Positions 46,190 to 57,762 of a stretch of 64,000 nt of DNA are shown here, piece by piece (position 1 is the stretch's first letter; each line of letters begins with the position of its first letter). The stretch is from Perca fluviatilis (Eukaryota > Chordata > Actinopteri > Perciformes > Percidae): the NCBI RefSeq assembly GCF_010015445.1, contig NC_053127.1:30249215-30313214 (forward strand), given 5' to 3'. The notes under the pieces are model-generated. The model ran no database searches. It had not been told where the DNA came from and was given only the letters and a program-made list of their open reading frames with translations. The position numbers were made by a program, and so were the translations under genes.

Positions 46190-49100
46190 ATGGTTGTCTG
46201 GAGGATAAGAAATGCGCACAAAAGGAAATATGCACTCATATGCCTGTGCATTGTCGGCTTCATCATGTACAGATATCTTGGGTAAGTGAAAGTTCTCACT
46301 ATTGTTGTTTCAGTTAGAGCTACTTCGAGAGTGCTTGTACCTAATGCAGTGAATTAATGATCCGCTAAATTAAAATGGCAATGCTGTAAAGTCTCTGTAT
46401 GGATCTGGTTCGAGACAATTAAGTGTCATCCTATAGCCTATTGTCACAGAAACTGCACAGCAAATAGGAATATTATTTTGGGGCCATAATATTAGATAAA
46501 GCTACTATGAAGTAGGGCTGGGCGATATGGAGAAAATCAGATATCATGATATTCTTGACCAAATACCTCGATATTGATATTGCGGCGATATTCTAGGGTT
46601 GACAATTGGTGCTTTAACAAAATATCTTCACACTTGGGTTAGATTTTAGATAATCATCAGTAATGTGGACATAATGTCTAAGTGGGGAAAAGGCAAATAA
46701 TAGAATAGCTACAACAGTCTGGTAAGTTCAGAAAAGTACATCACTTTACTGTAATGCAGCCTTTAAAACCAGGAAAAGACACCACTTATGTCATATCACG
46801 ATATTACGATACCCAAAATCTGAGACGATATCTAGTCTCATATCATGATATCGATATAATATCGCTATATTGCCCAGCCCTACTATGAAGTGAAACAATT
46901 TTCAATGTACTTCACATAAGTAGGTACAAATAAGTCACATACATTTCTCTGGGGAACTCTGGGGACTTTACAGGATGTTATAGAAAAATATATAAAGTAA
47001 AAGTAGCATAGGCTATATATCATATACATATCATAACCCTATCATATGTGTTGAAGTCTATCCAATTCGTTCCTGCTCCTTTGTGCTTGTGTTTTCCAAC
47101 ACAAGATGTCTGCAAATTCCTAGCAAGCATGTCATGTGGTCTATTCAAGCACAATAGCCTATGTGCTATATTATGTGAGTGTGACACAATAAACCCCTGT
47201 CCCAGCATGCCAGCAGGGGGACGGAGAATGAGCAGGAAGGTGGGTCTGAGTGCCAACTCGTCCCAGTTCACCCTGGGGGGGGAGCCCTTCCGCATCCTCG
47301 GGGGGTCCGTCCACTATTTCCGTGTACCCAGGGCCTACTGGAGGGACCGCCTGATGAAAATGAAGGCCTGCGGCATCAACACCCTCACTACGTAGGAAAA
47401 CCGCTATCTGTGTTTTGTTTCTCACGTCCGGTCACCGCTTAAATGCTAACAGAGACCGCCCTGCGTCCTTGCAGGTACGTGCCGTGGAGTCTGCACGAGC
47501 CAGAGAGAGGGGTTTTCAACTTCCACACACAGCTGGATTTAATGTAAGGAGGAGTGGGACTCTTGCTTGACCCGAATACAAAACACACTCGTGATAAATC
47601 GACATACAGTGCATCGTGTATGGGAGTACGGCCCGCGCTCTCATTAAACCAAATATGCAACTTAGACATGTCCATAATCAGAATGGAAACACCTATCCCA
47701 TCTACACTAAGGCTGCACAATATATCGCATTTGTTTGTTATCGTCATCGCGATATGCACATGCGCACATAGGCGCGGGAAGTAGGGGTGCTGGAGGTGCT
47801 GCAGCAACCCCCTGAGGTCGAAGTGGTCGCGCCCCCCCCCGCCCCCCGCAGAAAATGACTTCCCGCACGTCTGCTTGCGTAATAAACACAAGTAATATTG
47901 TTATCGCGATGTTGAACAGCGTTATCGCGCATTGCACATTTATTTTCCTCGTATCGTGCAGCCCTACTCTACACATAGCTTTTCTAACAACATGACCTGC
48001 TCTAAGGTGTGTTGGGAATACTCTTCTCATTGCCTAAGCCCCGGGTGCTCAGGGGACATGCTAGAGGCAGAGAGGTCCCACCTGACAACAGCCGCATCTC
48101 CCCAACAACAACAGCAGCGGCGGCATATCAAGCAATAATGACACAGAGGTGATAAGTGAGAAGCGATGTGACGCCTCCACCTGCCGCTGTTGTTGCCAAG
48201 CACATTTCACTCTCCTCAAACAAGGAGATATGAGGTCCTACTTGGGGTCAAAAAAATGCTTATTCATTATGTTCTCCGTCTGGTTTTCAGAGCCTATATC
48301 AATCTTGCTGCTGAATTGGGATTGTGGGTGATTTTACGCCCAGGCCCATACATTTCCTCTGAGCTGGACCTAGGAGGACTGCCAAGGTAATGCTAGTATT
48401 CTTTACAAATGACTATTTGAGGGAAAATGTATTCAGTATTGCTTGCATATAGAAATCCCGATTTTCTGTGTATGTATTAAAGGCCCAGTGTGTAACGTGT
48501 TTAGTTATTCATTATCAAAATCTGTGTTGCCCGTTCACCAACTTGTCCTTTTTCACGAATATTTACCTCCACCGTCAATTCCAAGTATTCCTTTTGGCTT
48601 GAAATTTTACATTTACATTCTCATGAACTGGGGTAGACGCTCCATATTCATGCGCCATCTTGAAATACGTTAGCCGGTAAGGGACATACAGGACATACTG
48701 CTCCACCTTTCACGTTTTCGCTGTCACATGATAAACTCACAGGTGCTGCTAATGCTGCTAATGGGTATCGCAGCTTCCCGGCCCCGGCAAGTTTAAAGAA
48801 GGAAACATGGATGACCACACGTATTCAAAATCAAAATTTCAGGAACAGGAGTCTTCTTCTTCGCCCAGAAAAATAAAATTGATATTGAAAAGAGCAAGAG
48901 ACCGGCTTTTTGAAGCGGGAAGGCTACCGTAGCTGTAATACGTACTTTGAACTGCGTAGTGACAGAGAGTTGATTGCGATATATGATCTCAACGCTAGAT
49001 GGGAGAAATTCCTACACATTGGACCTTTAAAGAAGGATTGCCCAAAGTCTGTCCAATGTTTGTTCAAAAAGCTCTTATTAGTTCATGTCCCAGTATAAAA

Positions 49101-52100
49101 GAAATTGTAAGTGAATTCACCTTGACAGCACAAAAGCAACTTGATCTGAACCACAAAGTGATACCTTTTTTTGTTGAGTACAATCAGGGTGAAAAATTCA
49201 CATCTTTCTGTAAGAGAAGACTCAGCGGTGGAAGAAATATTCAGATCCTGTTCTTCAGTAAAAGTACTAATACCACACTGTAAAATTACTCTGTTACAAG
49301 TAAAAGTCCTGCATTGAAAATGTTACTTAAGTAAAAGTATGTAAGTATCATCAGGAAAGTGTAGGTAAAGTTTTACAAGTAAAAGTACTCAATGTAGAAG
49401 AATCCTCCCATTGTAGAAAGTGTAAAGGATCCAACCAGTTGTGTTTAATGGTCTAATCATTTCAGCTGGACGTGTAGGCCGTTATATTGTTGGGTAGTTT
49501 CATTTATAATATAACATCATATTTTATAAACTACATGTGTTTTATTTGCAACAATCTCAATTTGTAATGTAACTCAAGCTGTCACATGAATGCAGTGGAG
49601 TAAAAAGTATAATATTTCTCTCTGAAATGTAACGGAGTAGAAGTAGAAAGTGGTATGAAAAGACTCAAGTAAAGTACAAGTACCTCAGATTTGTCCTTAA
49701 AGCTTTAGTGCATAACTTTTTGATATTAATGAACGTCCATTACATTCAAGCCATTGCCAAATTACAAAGGTAATTAAGACTATCAGCTCCTCACAACTCT
49801 CTCTGGATTTCTCAGTATGACTATGTTCAGAAGATTGTGGCGTCCGGCGACTTTCGCACGCAGAAACTCAAGTGAAGATAATGACCTCTTCTGAAGAGTC
49901 CATTGTGTTTTTTTTAATCTTCCGTGTCCTCCTTGGCTACTAGCAACTGTGTGGAGGAGGAGTGGGGGGCGGTGCGGGATCACGGAGGGCTTGTATCATG
50001 TGGACGTGCCGACAGTTTTGTTGCCCCTGACACACCAACCCGACGCCCGACCGTCAGCAGAAAAGGCAGTCGGACTGATCAGCCTCCCCGAGTTGGTCAA
50101 AAAAGTGCCTCGGAACACACCGAAGCCACGCCGATTTGAGCTTACGTTCTGCGTGTGCGCGAGACGTAAAACGTCTCCATAACAGCAGACGGCGCTAATC
50201 TGTATTGTCGCCCAAAAAATTAAAACCGGCAGCTGATTGGACGAACGCGTCACGTTGGTCTGGCTTCGTTCGGAATACGATCTCATAGTTTACGAAGATA
50301 GTTCACCGAAACGTATTTCTGAAAACATTTTAAGCGAGAAATAGTCCGTGCAGTTGCTGAATCTGTCATCGACAAAAGCTCAGTTTTAAAGATTTTCGTC
50401 AGATTTTGAGAGGCGTTCGTCAGGCTCATCATTTCCGGGGTTAGCGCTCCACCAATCAGATTGGTCATTGAGTCCGACTGCCCGCCTTCTGACCCAGCAA
50501 GTCAGGTCGGCCAAAATGAAGGCCGACGGCTCCTCCGGCTGACCATGAAACCGAACAGACTTGAGTCACTGACCTCGCCAGACATAAATCGGGTAGGTGT
50601 GTCAGGGCCATTAGAATTCCTCATGGGGGGCGACAAATACTACGCACTAATAGCTTTAAGTACAGTACTTGAGTAAATGTACTTAGTTACATTCCATCAC
50701 TGGGAAGACTTGACCAGTGTGTGATGCTGTGTCCTCTGCACCTCTGCTGTTCTCGCAGCTCCGTGGCTTTAGTCCTAACTAAGCATCTTGTTTTCCGTCT
50801 CTTTGCAGCTGGCTCCTCCGTGATGGCAGCATGAGACTGAGGACGACTCACCCAGGCTTTGCTCAGGCCGTCAATGCTTTTTTTGACAAACTTATACCAA
50901 AAGTGGTTCCACTGCAGGTTACTTTTTTGTCTCTAAAGCTGAAAACAAATCTTTTATAGCTCCAGATTGTTTAACTTCTCATCCTTAAGAAGAAAAAAAA
51001 ATGTGTTTATGTTTTTTAGTTCAAGAAAGGAGGTCCCATTATTGCAGTGCAGGTGGAAAACGAGTATGGATCCTTTGCAAAGGATGACAGTTACATGCTG
51101 TTTATTAAAGAGGTGATGTGACAGGCTTGCTCAATTAAAATGCTCCCTTAACCCTACATTAAAACACACATGCATGAATAGAGACTGATACTGATAGAAT
51201 GTTATTAATTGGATGATGTTCTGTAAGTAGGCTATCCTCTTTTGTGACATTTGTGTTTGAATTCGAAAGGCCTTAGAGTCCAGAGGGATCAGCGAGCTCT
51301 TGCTCACGTCAGACAACCACAACACAGTAAAGTCGGGGGGTGTGGACGGAGGTACGGTCTTTCAATAATATACACAAAAACATACAAACATACGCACTAG
51401 GGCTCAACGATTGTTCTTTTTTAAGTTTAGCTAAAGTTCAATATTCCCTGTGTAACAGATACAACATGTCACGGAGCATTATAACATGAGACGCCATCAC
51501 AACTGCTTTATATTGTTATGCAAGGATGAGAACATGGAGAAGAATTGCCCGCAATAAGTGTTTTTCTTTAATAAGCAAGGAGCATTGAATTGGTGATATG
51601 TAACATTATTCCGTCATTTATCTTATGAAATAACAGTAAATATAATAATAAAAAGACCAATACAAAATGTTAAACCAAACATTCAATTAAATCTTCACGA
51701 TTAGCTAATCGCATTCTTTTAAATCGCGAATTCGATTTGAAAACGATTATTTGTTCAGCTCTAATACAGATACACACACACACACACATACACACACATA
51801 CACACACACAACACAGCTCACCTTGTGATCTCCCATCTTGTAGCCATCAGATCATTGAAGCTGCAGAAGCTTAATCAGAGAGACATCCAGGATCTGAATG
51901 CTATCCAGGTGTGTATCTCACCTTTACACATCACTTCACTGTCTGCCACTAAATACGTCAAATATACAGTTAATGAAACACGCATAGACTGTATAATATT
52001 AATGGACAATGCATCCGGTTCGGCGAAGTGCTGCAAATGCGGAAGTGCCTTAAAGCTGCATCCTATCTGAATTCCAGCAGGGGGCGACACGTGCGGTTGC

Positions 52101-55100
52101 AAAAGGAGGTGGGTTTCTCTAGAAGTCTATGAGAAAGTGACCCACTTCTCACTTGATTTATTACCTCAGTAAACATTTTCATAATGACTTTATCGCAATC
52201 GACTGAGACATAATGAGTATGTCTCACTCGCTAGTTTTAAGTCTTCTGCAACACAGAATTATGTTAATTTTTTAAATTATGGTCTCGTTGATTTTAAAAT
52301 CTGCGATAAAGCGGGGGGTGATTAAGGGCGTGGCTATGATGTGATTGCCAGTGAAAGTGTGTAACGTAACGTAGAGTGTAAGGGCTCCTCCCTCACTCCT
52401 CCCTCGTCTCCACCAACCAATGGGTGACGTCACACATGCTCTGTCCACTAATATTAACAGTCTATAGAAACACGGGACAGTGAGTTAATAGTGTAATAGT
52501 GTGGGCCTTTTCTGTGCTGTTTGTCAGCCCAACAGCCCCATCCTGGTGATGGACTACTGGACTGGATGGTATGATGTGTGGGGTGACCTCCACCATGTGC
52601 TTCCCCCAGAGGGTAAGGAAGGCTCTCCTTGTTTTCAGTGGCTTTAGAGATGAAAAAGACACATTTCTGTCGGTGCTTACCTCTTATTCTTAATTCGCCT
52701 GGGTCATCCCTGGACTGATTGTTGTCTGAAGGGAAATTTTGTTTTCATACTGCACCGTTTGGCCCAATATCAAGCTAAATCTTGGAATAAGTGTTGCAGT
52801 ATCTGCTACTGGGGTGTACCTTGGGAGCTGAATGGTTAATGTGCAGACCACAAAACCGCAACAGAGCTTTTGTTGCATGACATACCCCTTTTTCTCTTCC
52901 CTCACTTCCTGTTTCCTCGCCATCAACTACTGTATCTAATGAAATAGAATGATAAACACATTGGTATACAACTTCTTTGTAAAGAAATGGCTCATACATA
53001 CAGTAGATGTGATGGAGGTTTATATTGAACCAAACATAACTGAATAGTATTTGGGGTTGATGGAATTCCCTGGAGAATTTAAAGTTATCCTTAGTCTAAA
53101 TGCTGTATGTGGCTTTTTGACTGCCACCACTTTTTAAAACCATTTTTTGACACAAACAATCTGCAGATGTACTTACAGAAAAACTGGTACCAGAAAAAGC
53201 ACACATTGGTAAAACCCAGTCCTGCACTAAAACAGACCTACTTAACACGAGGATGTTTTTGGTCCAAACGCCCACTTAGCTTTTAGTTTCTTACACCCAT
53301 CAAAACAGACGAGTCACTTTCTGTCCTTTGTCATACAGTAGGCCACTTAATACTGCATTTTGCTGTCTTTGTACTTGTACACTGCACATTGACAATAAAG
53401 TTGAATCTAATCTAATCTAATAAAACATTTCTTTGTATCTCACCAGCAATATTTAATGTCATGTCACTTTGCTGTAAACAAATGCTTTCTGTTCCTACTG
53501 CTTTGCTTTTTGCATGAGGAACGCCAGCTACACACCAACAGTGTACTTTGTAAATGCAAATGTGAAAGTCAGGGCCAACCTACTTTTGAGTTATCATAGC
53601 CTCTAACGCCTGAGGTCAGCAGAGAAAAACTGTATGATAATTTATGAACTTTATGTTTTTAAGGAGTCAATTTGTCGAACAGTGAACGTGTTGAACTTCT
53701 TGTCAGATATGGTGTCCACCGTGAGAGAAATCCTGAGGCGAGGCATGTCTGTTAACCTCTACATGTTCCACGGAGGCTCCAGTTTTGGCTGTTCGGGGCG
53801 GGTTTTTGTGTGGGGTTTTTTTGTCGGAAATTCCTCCGGATGTCCCTCATTTCGGCCGGATGTCTGTTACCTTCCGCTTCCTTTGTATTGGCATTTTAAA
53901 CTGCAGTGGATTTCTGAGGACTATGGTTAACTGCTCCTCAGATCTCTGCAGGGTAAATCCAGACAGCTAGCTAGACTATCTGTCCAATCTGAGTTTTTCT
54001 AAAACAACCTTTGAACGTACACACGTTCCACCAAAACAAGTTCCTTCCCGAGACTATTTTGCAGCGGCACCGTTGCTCCGTCCGGTGCTTAGCACGGCCC
54101 AAGATGATTGCGATTGGTTTAAAGAACGGCCAATAAACCAGAGCGCGTTTTTCTCCCATCCCAAAATGCTGTGTGGACTAGCCAAGACCTTCCTCCGCAG
54201 CGCTGCGGAGGAAGGTTTAGCAATGCGAGACTACGAACAAACTAGAGGTGTCTTTAATGCAAATTTACAAAGATTTTATTTTAATGACAAAACACTGACA
54301 ATTCAGACCTGGAGAATATGTTCCATGTTGTCTATAGAACAGCATTGACCTCAACACCCAGCAGGTGGCAGCAGATGATAGTTAATCTGTTACACTATGA
54401 TGATTTTCAGATTATGACGCTCCCTTGTCTGAAGCTGGGGAGTACACTCCAAAGTACCACCTCCTTAGGGATTTGCTTTCTCGATACAACAGTAAGTTAA
54501 ACACTAAATTGAAATGAAAATGAAGTATGTGAATACATGATGTGCCTGATGTTGTCCTTTCTGTGCAGGTGGAAACGGTTTCCCTGACATGCCAGCCCTG
54601 CATTACAGGGAGGCTTATGAACCAGCTATCATGTACCAGCATCTGTCGTTATGGGATGCTTTGAGCTTCACTGAGGGGGTATGTTTTATCCGGTAACTAT
54701 ATGTGTAAGGGAAAGAATTGTGCTTTATAATAAAAGAGATTAATATATTTTTGTTTTCATTTTTTTGCAGCCAATTAAGTCACTAAAGCCATTAAGCATG
54801 GAGAATCTGCCTGTGAACAACAGGAATGGCCAGTCCTATGGATACACGCTGTATGAGACTACCATCACCAGTGGAGGATCATTGAAGTCGGGAGACAGTG
54901 TCCGAGACCGCGCCCTAGTGAGTCCTCATTGTAGCCTACATGATGGCATGATCTCGCTCGCGCTGACATCACGCAATATACACGTGCATAATACGTGTGA
55001 TTGCCCTCCATTAATCATGATCCTTGATGTGTTTGAAATGCTGAAACAAAACTTAAAGGAAAAGTTTGAATTTTTTTTTAAATATGCTTAGACGTTAAAT

Positions 55101-57762
55101 CGATACAACTCTTATATATTTAGCTTAGCATAAAAACTGGAAGCAAAGGTAAAGAGCTCGCCTGACTCTTTCCGAAGGTAAAAGAGTTCTACCATCACCT
55201 CTTAAACTCACTAATCATGCACTACTTATATCTTGTCCGCAAAAAAAAGGAGGTGACAGGGACTTATGTGTCAGATCATTTCTTGGCCAGGTGCAGTGAC
55301 TTCCTAGAGACTTCTTGCCAGCGTGAGATATTCGCAGAGACTTCAGTTATAAGATATGAGATATATCACAGAGGTGCTGGTGGGCGGGTTTTGTTACAGG
55401 TGGACAGAGTCAGGCTAGCTGTTCTCCCTGTTTTTATTCTTCATGCTAAGCTAACTGTCGCCTGGCTATAATAATCTTATCATCTAACCTACAGCAAGAC
55501 AGCAAGTGTAAGCGACTTTGAGTCCATGAAAAGCGCTATATAAATTCAATTTATTATTATTATTATTTCACAAAATATTGAATTGTTCCTTTAACAGTCA
55601 TGGCTTTTAGGAGTCAGTGCATGTTGCTGGTAAGCCTATAGTACACATTTTACAAAAATGACGAAATACAGCACATAGAACTTGTTTAAAGGCGATGACT
55701 GTGGTGTTAGTAGTTGGCAAACTTGAAGCCACTTTTGAGATATTTCATTCACGCGAAGAAGGTATGTACTGTAATATAATGTATGTGACGGCCATATTTT
55801 TCTTCCTAGGTGTTTGTCGACAGAAGCTACATTGGTCTTTTCAAGCGCCAAAGCCTGGAGCTGGCGGTTCCAGATGGTAAGGTATGGCATCAAGTTGGAC
55901 CTTGAAGGCAAATGTCCTATAAACGTCATTCACAGTTATCAGATGTGATGGATGCTGAAGTGTTGGCTGTTAAAACTGACAAAAGACATAAAGGCAATCA
56001 ATCCCTACAGGGACAGCGTACCTTAAGTTTATTGGTGGAAAACTGTGGACGAGTTCACCATGGAAGGGACCTTGACAAACAGCATAAAGGTGATCGACAA
56101 TATGCAGTACCTTGCTATGCCTGCTATTAAATCACTCAAGCACTCAGTGGGTAGTGTACAAGCCAATTTTGATTTGTGTTCTTGCAGGCCTCGTGGGAGA
56201 CATTTTATTAAACAATATCCCCTTGCGGGATTTTATAATCTACAGCCTGGATATGAAACCCAGCTTTATTGATAGGTTTGTACGCTTTATTGAATCTAAA
56301 TCATTGCATATTACTTTCATCATGATCTTATAGTGTGTTTGAAGTGGATGCCTTATTTCAGTCTTTATCAGGCACCTTGGAAAACTCTCCCTGAAACTCC
56401 GAGCTTCCCTGGATTTTTCATGGGGAGGATGTTTGCATACGGGTATCCGAGTGACACATTTATGAGGCTGCCAGTAAGTTAAATGAAACAAATAGTTTTT
56501 ATGCTATGTACATTTTTGTGTGTGTGTGTTTGTATGAAAACTGAATTGTCTTTGGGTCCGCAGGGCTGGGAGAAAGGTGTTGTGTTTATCAATGGGCTGA
56601 ATCTGGGCCGCTACTGGTCAATTGGTCCCCAGCAGGCTCTCTATCTCCCCGGCCCCTTTCTCAATAGTGGACATAATCAGGTACAGCTGTGCACAAACTG
56701 GCATTTGTTAGAGGAATAGATCAAAATTTTTTGGAAATATGCTTTGCTTTCTTGCTGAGTTGGATGAGAAGTTTGATACCACTCTCATGTCTGTACCAAG
56801 CGGCAACCTCCGGTGCTGAAAAATGAAGCCAATGCGGAACTGCCAAAAACTGCGCTTCCTTCAAAGGGCCATTCAAAGATGGCAAGGGAATCAATCCCCA
56901 CAGACCCCCATGTTAAAATGCCTAACTTTACAGCAGAAATCAAAATGTTTACAGCCTGGTAAAAAAAAATGGTTTTGGTCTGTATAGCCAATTTCCCCCC
57001 ATCATGACAACTGTATAGGGGATGATGTCAAAGGCCGGAGGCATCGGGTGTGGCCACTTTGACCTTCATTTTGGCTCTTCAGAAACCTATGCGTGGTGTC
57101 ACAGAGACTACATCCACATTTTATACGGTCTATGGTCTGTACTCAAAGCTACCATTAGCTTAGCTTAACATAAAGACTAGAAACAGGGGGAAACAGCTAG
57201 CCTGATGCTGTCTGGTAACAAAATCTTCCTAAGAGCCCATCTAAAGCTCACTAATTAACACGTCACATTTCATTTGTCTCATCCATAGTCTGCCCAAGAA
57301 ATAGTCTGCAATGTGTTGTTACACTTTTTGTCCGAGGTGCTAGTAGGCAAAACATTTTAACCTTTGGACAGAACCAGGCTAGCTCTTTCCATTTGTTCCC
57401 AGTCTTTCTGCTAAGCTAACCGGCCACTGGCTCTAGCTTCATTGTTAGCATACAGACATACGAGTGGTATCGATCTTCCTAAAGTCACTCTCGGCAAAAT
57501 GAATAAACACGTTTCCCAAAACTATTCTTTTTTTTTTTTTATTGCATTATATTGGACTTCAGAGATCTTTTTTTTTTTTTAATTACAATGTGTAAAAACA
57601 GCAAGTCAGAGTCATGTTTCAAAGCTCTAACTCTCTCTTATTTGTCTCTCACTTTCTTCTGTTTAAATGAATAAGGTCATTGTGTTTGAAGAGCAGGAGG
57701 GTGACTACAAGGTCCAATTTGAGGACACTCATGATCTTGGCATGGCAGCAGACATCCAGTGA
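46190..57762 (+). CDS. glb1l2: GH35 beta-galactosidase-like protein, possibly disabled
   Basis: Nineteen exons: 46190-46281, 47206-47391, 47475-47543, 48291-48386, 50809-50917, 51020-51112, 51270-51351, 51844-51908, 52528-52612, 53707-53790, 54411-54491, 54569-54678, 54771-54917, 55810-55881, 56011-56089, 56188-56275, 56362-56473, 56564-56680 and 57676-57762. All phases agree: 1854 bases, 617 residues. The start was chosen because MVVWRIRN plus a hydrophobic stretch at 13-25 resembles the GLB1L2 signal anchor. Family blocks: [38 protein letters not shown] (acid/base Glu199), [52 protein letters not shown]. Two oddities. Asp273 replaces the nucleophilic Glu. The 16-19 residues normally between FHGGxxFG and [11 protein letters not shown] are missing, and a MITE starts at that point, so the end of exon 10 is tentative. 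The neighbour b3gat1 favours a GLB1L2/GLB1L3 identity. Confidence 0.88.
46513..46882. mobile_element. hAT-like MITE with perfect 8-bp duplication, glb1l2-like intron 1
   Basis: Tips TAGGGCTGGGCGATAT and ATATTGCCCAGCCCTA. CTATGAAG flanks both sides (46505-46512 and 46883-46890). Best-preserved copy of the family at 20728-21095 and 28777-29105. Confidence 0.9.
48481..49026. mobile_element. TTAA-flanked MITE
   Basis: Tips AGGCCCAGTGTGTAAC and CTACACATTGGACCT, flanked by TTAA (48477-48480 and 49027-49030). Confidence 0.75.
49701..50655. mobile_element. Middle member: TTAA-flanked MITE
   Basis: Tips AGCTTTAGTGCATAAC and GCACTAATAGCT with TTAA on both sides (49697-49700 and 50656-50659). Confidence 0.75.
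50023..50609. mobile_element. Inner member of the nested stack
   Basis: Tips GCCCCTGACACACCAACCCG and the complement ending GTAGGTGTGTCAGGGCC, about 20 bases each with one or two mismatches. Confidence 0.7.
51398..51763. mobile_element. hAT-like MITE
   Basis: Tips TAGGGCTCAACGATTG and ATTTGTTCAGCTCTA; related to 22783-23717. A CA microsatellite follows at about 51771-51812. Confidence 0.65.
51983..52466. mobile_element. hAT-like MITE with perfect 8-bp duplication
   Basis: Tips CATAGACTGTATAATATTA and TAATATTAACAGTCTATA. GAAACACG flanks both sides (51975-51982 and 52467-52474). A relative, itself split, lies in b3gat1 at about 61370-62695. Confidence 0.85.
53330..53432 (+). mobile_element. 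LINE 3' end with TCTAA tandem tail
   Basis: CACATTGACAATAAAGTTGA is followed by repeated ATCTAATCTAATCTAAT, another retrotransposon-type 3' terminus, in the glb1l2-like intron 9. Confidence 0.6.
53791..54235. mobile_element. MITE inserted at the end of a glb1l2-like coding exon
   Basis: Begins directly after TTTTGGCT of exon 10 and ends near GCAATGCGAGACTACG. The portion from about 54025 is collinear with 26828-27056. It includes a perfect short palindrome CCTCCGCAGCGCTGCGGAGG (54191-54210). There is no clear target duplication, which fits an insertion accompanied by deletion. Confidence 0.75.
55047..55589. mobile_element. TTAA-flanked MITE
   Basis: Tips AGGAAAAGTTTGAATT and AATATTGAATTGTTCCT, flanked by TTAA (55043-55046 and 55590-55593). 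Confidence 0.7.
56714..57525. mobile_element. MITE of the 55047 family, split by a hAT-like insertion
   Basis: The left part has ATTTTTTGGAAATATGCTTT. The right part has TTAGCTTAGCTTAACATAAA and AGCTAACCGGCCACTGGC, as in 55047-55589. It is interrupted at 56797-57134. Confidence 0.6.
56797..57134. mobile_element. Nested hAT-like MITE with perfect 8-bp duplication
   Basis: GTCTGTAC flanks both sides (56789-56796 and 57135-57142). The interior shares gene-poor MITE words (AATGAAGCCAATG, CTGTATAG) with 51983-52466 and with the b3gat1 intron. Confidence 0.85.

Larger units (their letters stand above)
49223..50702. mobile_element. Outer member of a three-level nested MITE stack
   Basis: Begins CAGCGGTGGAAGAAATATTC and ends CTTAGTTACATTCCATCACTG, a very common fish MITE with AAGTAAAAGTAC words. 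It is interrupted by 49701-50655, which is itself interrupted by 50023-50609. Confidence 0.75.

Noticed and set aside
49949..50182. 77-codon open frame ending in a Cys-rich stretch
   Set aside because: It lies across the border of nested MITEs and has no homologue that I recognise.
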